A DNA stretch of 21,233 nucleotides from Bacteroidales bacterium UBA3289 (GTDB lineage Bacteria > Bacteroidota > Bacteroidia > Bacteroidales > UBA932), in assembly GCA_002361625.1 (NCBI GenBank), contig DETL01000011.1:128320-149552 (forward strand), in the 5' to 3' direction. Below the pieces are notes generated by a model. The model was not told the origin of the DNA. It saw nothing but the letters and a program-made list of their open reading frames with translations, and did not search any database. The stretch's first letter is position 1; the number at the start of each line of letters is the position of its first letter. The position numbers were made by a program, and so were the translations under genes. Below are positions 20,344 to 21,233 of this stretch, one piece after another.

Positions 20344-20373
20344 AAGAGCCGTCCCGACCGGGACGGCTCTTTT
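20344..20373 (+). terminator. Intrinsic terminator after tsf
   Basis: AGAGCCGTCCC (20345-20355) pairs perfectly with GGGACGGCTCT (20360-20370) around a GACC loop, 11 bp with a further A-T at the base, followed by a short T-run. It ends the rpsB-tsf unit. The other strand lacks a T-run, so it is not clearly bidirectional for the converging CobW-family gene. Confidence 0.93.
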
Positions 20374-20399
20374 GTCATTCCGAGCGAAGCGAAGGAATC
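20374..20399 (+). repeat. Dispersed-repeat-like element with ATTCC/GGAAT ends
   Basis: The sequence GTCATTCCGAGCGAAGCG followed by AAGGAATC carries ATTCC and GGAAT at its ends and GCGAAGCGAA repeats inside. It closely resembles a short intergenic sequence that recurs between genes in many bacterial genomes, including Bacteroidetes. Only one copy is present here, so the call rests on recognition of the pattern and placement just after a terminator between converging genes. Confidence 0.5.
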
Positions 20400-20400
20400 T

Positions 20401-21233
20401 TTATTCCGCCAGGCAGTCGTCCATCAGCTTCTTGAGCCCTGCCTTGTCCAGGTGCTGGCCGATGAAGACGATCTTCTGCATGCGGTCGCCATAGACCGGG
20501 TCCCAGTCGCGGCGGAGGATCGGATCGCGCTGCAGGCGGATCTCAAGCTCATCTTCTTCCATGGTGGCGTACCAAAGGCCCGCGTCGCGGATGCTCTTCT
20601 GGCGGCCGGCCTGCTCGAAGAGGTAGCATTTGTCAATGTCGTCGGAGAAGTAGCACAGGCCTTTCGCGCGGATGATGTTCGCGGGCCACTTCTTCGCGAC
20701 CATGTAGTCGAACTTGTTCAGGTCCAGCGCCGGACGGGCGGAATAGACGTAGGTGTCGATGCCGTATTCCAGGGCCTCGCCCTCGGCCTCTTCCTCCTCG
20801 TCCTCGCCCTCGATCGCGGCGATCCAGGCGGCGGAGGTGGCCACGCGGTCGAAGTCGAACATGCCGGTGTAGATGATCTCGTCCAGGTCGATGTCGCCGT
20901 AGTTGCACTCGAGGATCTTCGCCTGCGGATTGATGCTGGAGACGATGCCCTTGAGCTTGCCCATCTCGTCCGGGGTGATCTCCGAGGCCTTGTTCAGCAG
21001 GACGATGTTGCAGAACTCGATCTGCTCGATGACGAGGCGTTCCAGGTCGTCCTCGCCGATGTCCTCCTTCTGGAGGGCACCGCCGTTTTCGAATTCGTCC
21101 TTCATGCGGAGCGCATCCACCACGGTGACGATGCAGTCCAGGTAGGGAAGGGCTTCATGGACATACTGCGGCCCGAAGGCCGGCAGGGTGCTGATGGTCT
21201 GGGCGATCGGGGCCGGCTCGCAGATGCCGCTGG
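20401..21233 (-). CDS. CobW/COG0523-family GTP-binding metallochaperone, C-terminal part (cut by window edge)
   Basis: The visible 276 residues lack the N-terminus and P-loop, which lie past the window. The first visible residues, SGICEPAPIAQT, match the family segment usually ending DPAPIAQT after the Walker B region. The G4 position NKxD reads NKAS here (20994-20983). The C-terminal CobW domain contains EYGIDTYVYSARPALDLNKF, PANIIRAKGLCYFSDD and YLFEQAGRQKSIRDAGLW. A run of acidic residues EGEDEEEEAEGE at about visible residues 141-152 might bind metal. COG0523 proteins insert or deliver zinc, cobalt or other metals using GTP; which metal is unknown here. No zinc-uptake gene or Zur-like site is visible beside it. 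Stop TAA at 20403-20401, convergent with tsf. Confidence 0.9.
   Translation of the reverse strand, partial: SGICEPAPIAQTISTLPAFGPQYVHEALPYLDCIVTVVDALRMKDEFENGGALQKEDIGEDDLERLVIEQIEFCNIVLLNKASEITPDEMGKLKGIVSSINPQAKILECNYGDIDLDEIIYTGMFDFDRVATSAAWIAAIEGEDEEEEAEGEALEYGIDTYVYSARPALDLNKFDYMVAKKWPANIIRAKGLCYFSDDIDKCYLFEQAGRQKSIRDAGLWYATMEEDELEIRLQRDPILRRDWDPVYGDRMQKIVFIGQHLDKAGLKKLMDDCLAE

Overview
The window looks like chromosomal core genome from a fairly GC-rich member of the Bacteroidetes, most likely order Bacteroidales. Three things point there. The protein set is of that type: a TrpB2-type tryptophan synthase, a DAHP synthase with a C-terminal chorismate mutase, a b558-type SdhC, a 330-residue EF-Ts, and an L13 beginning (V/M)DTLSYKT. 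The upstream regions carry the Bacteroidetes -7 promoter box TAnnTTTG, often about 19-20 bp after a TTG. Classical E. coli-like promoters and strong Shine-Dalgarno sequences are scarce. I saw no tRNA, rRNA, CRISPR array, transposase or prophage. The species cannot be fixed from this sequence.

Layout. (1) 1-440, minus: 5' part of pyrG (CTP synthase), cut by the window edge. (2) 4180 down to 510, minus: a tightly packed seven-gene run with a coiled-coil membrane protein, HemW, a YtxH-type protein, a holin-like membrane protein, two small unknown proteins (one with two membrane segments) and a DUF2007-type protein. (3) 4246-6048, plus: an M24 aminopeptidase P, divergent from that run across an 18-bp perfect palindrome made of two back-to-back -7 boxes. 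(4) 7636 down to 6107, minus: a Trp-codon leader peptide, an attenuator and TrpB2. (5) 8444-7683, minus: an SdhC/FrdC cytochrome b without its usual SdhA/SdhB partners. (6) 8552-9983, plus: pyrH and frr. (7) 10038-14185, plus: a Phe/Tyr-rich leader peptide and terminator, then pheA, an aminotransferase, tyrA and DAHP synthase-chorismate mutase. (8) 17333 down to 14142, minus: dusB, pfkA and lpxK, with lpxK overlapping the end of the aromatic operon tail to tail. (9) 17449-20322, plus: rplM-rpsI and rpsB-tsf, ending in a strong terminator and a dispersed-repeat-like sequence. (10) 20401-21233, minus: a CobW-family (COG0523) metallochaperone GTPase, cut at its 5' end.

How the genes work together. 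DAHP synthase-CM makes the first aromatic intermediate and prephenate; PheA and TyrA split prephenate towards Phe and Tyr; the aminotransferase can complete both. A Phe/Tyr-codon leader with a terminator precedes this operon. A Trp-codon leader with a complete 1:2 / 2:3 / 3:4 attenuator precedes trpB2. These two attenuators, one for each branch of aromatic synthesis and only about 2.5 kb apart, are the most interesting content of the window, and they argue that the poorly understood TrpB2 serves tryptophan synthesis here. The remaining genes are housekeeping: translation (rplM, rpsI, rpsB, tsf, frr, dusB), nucleotides (pyrG, pyrH), lipid A (lpxK), glycolysis (pfkA) and respiration (sdhC).
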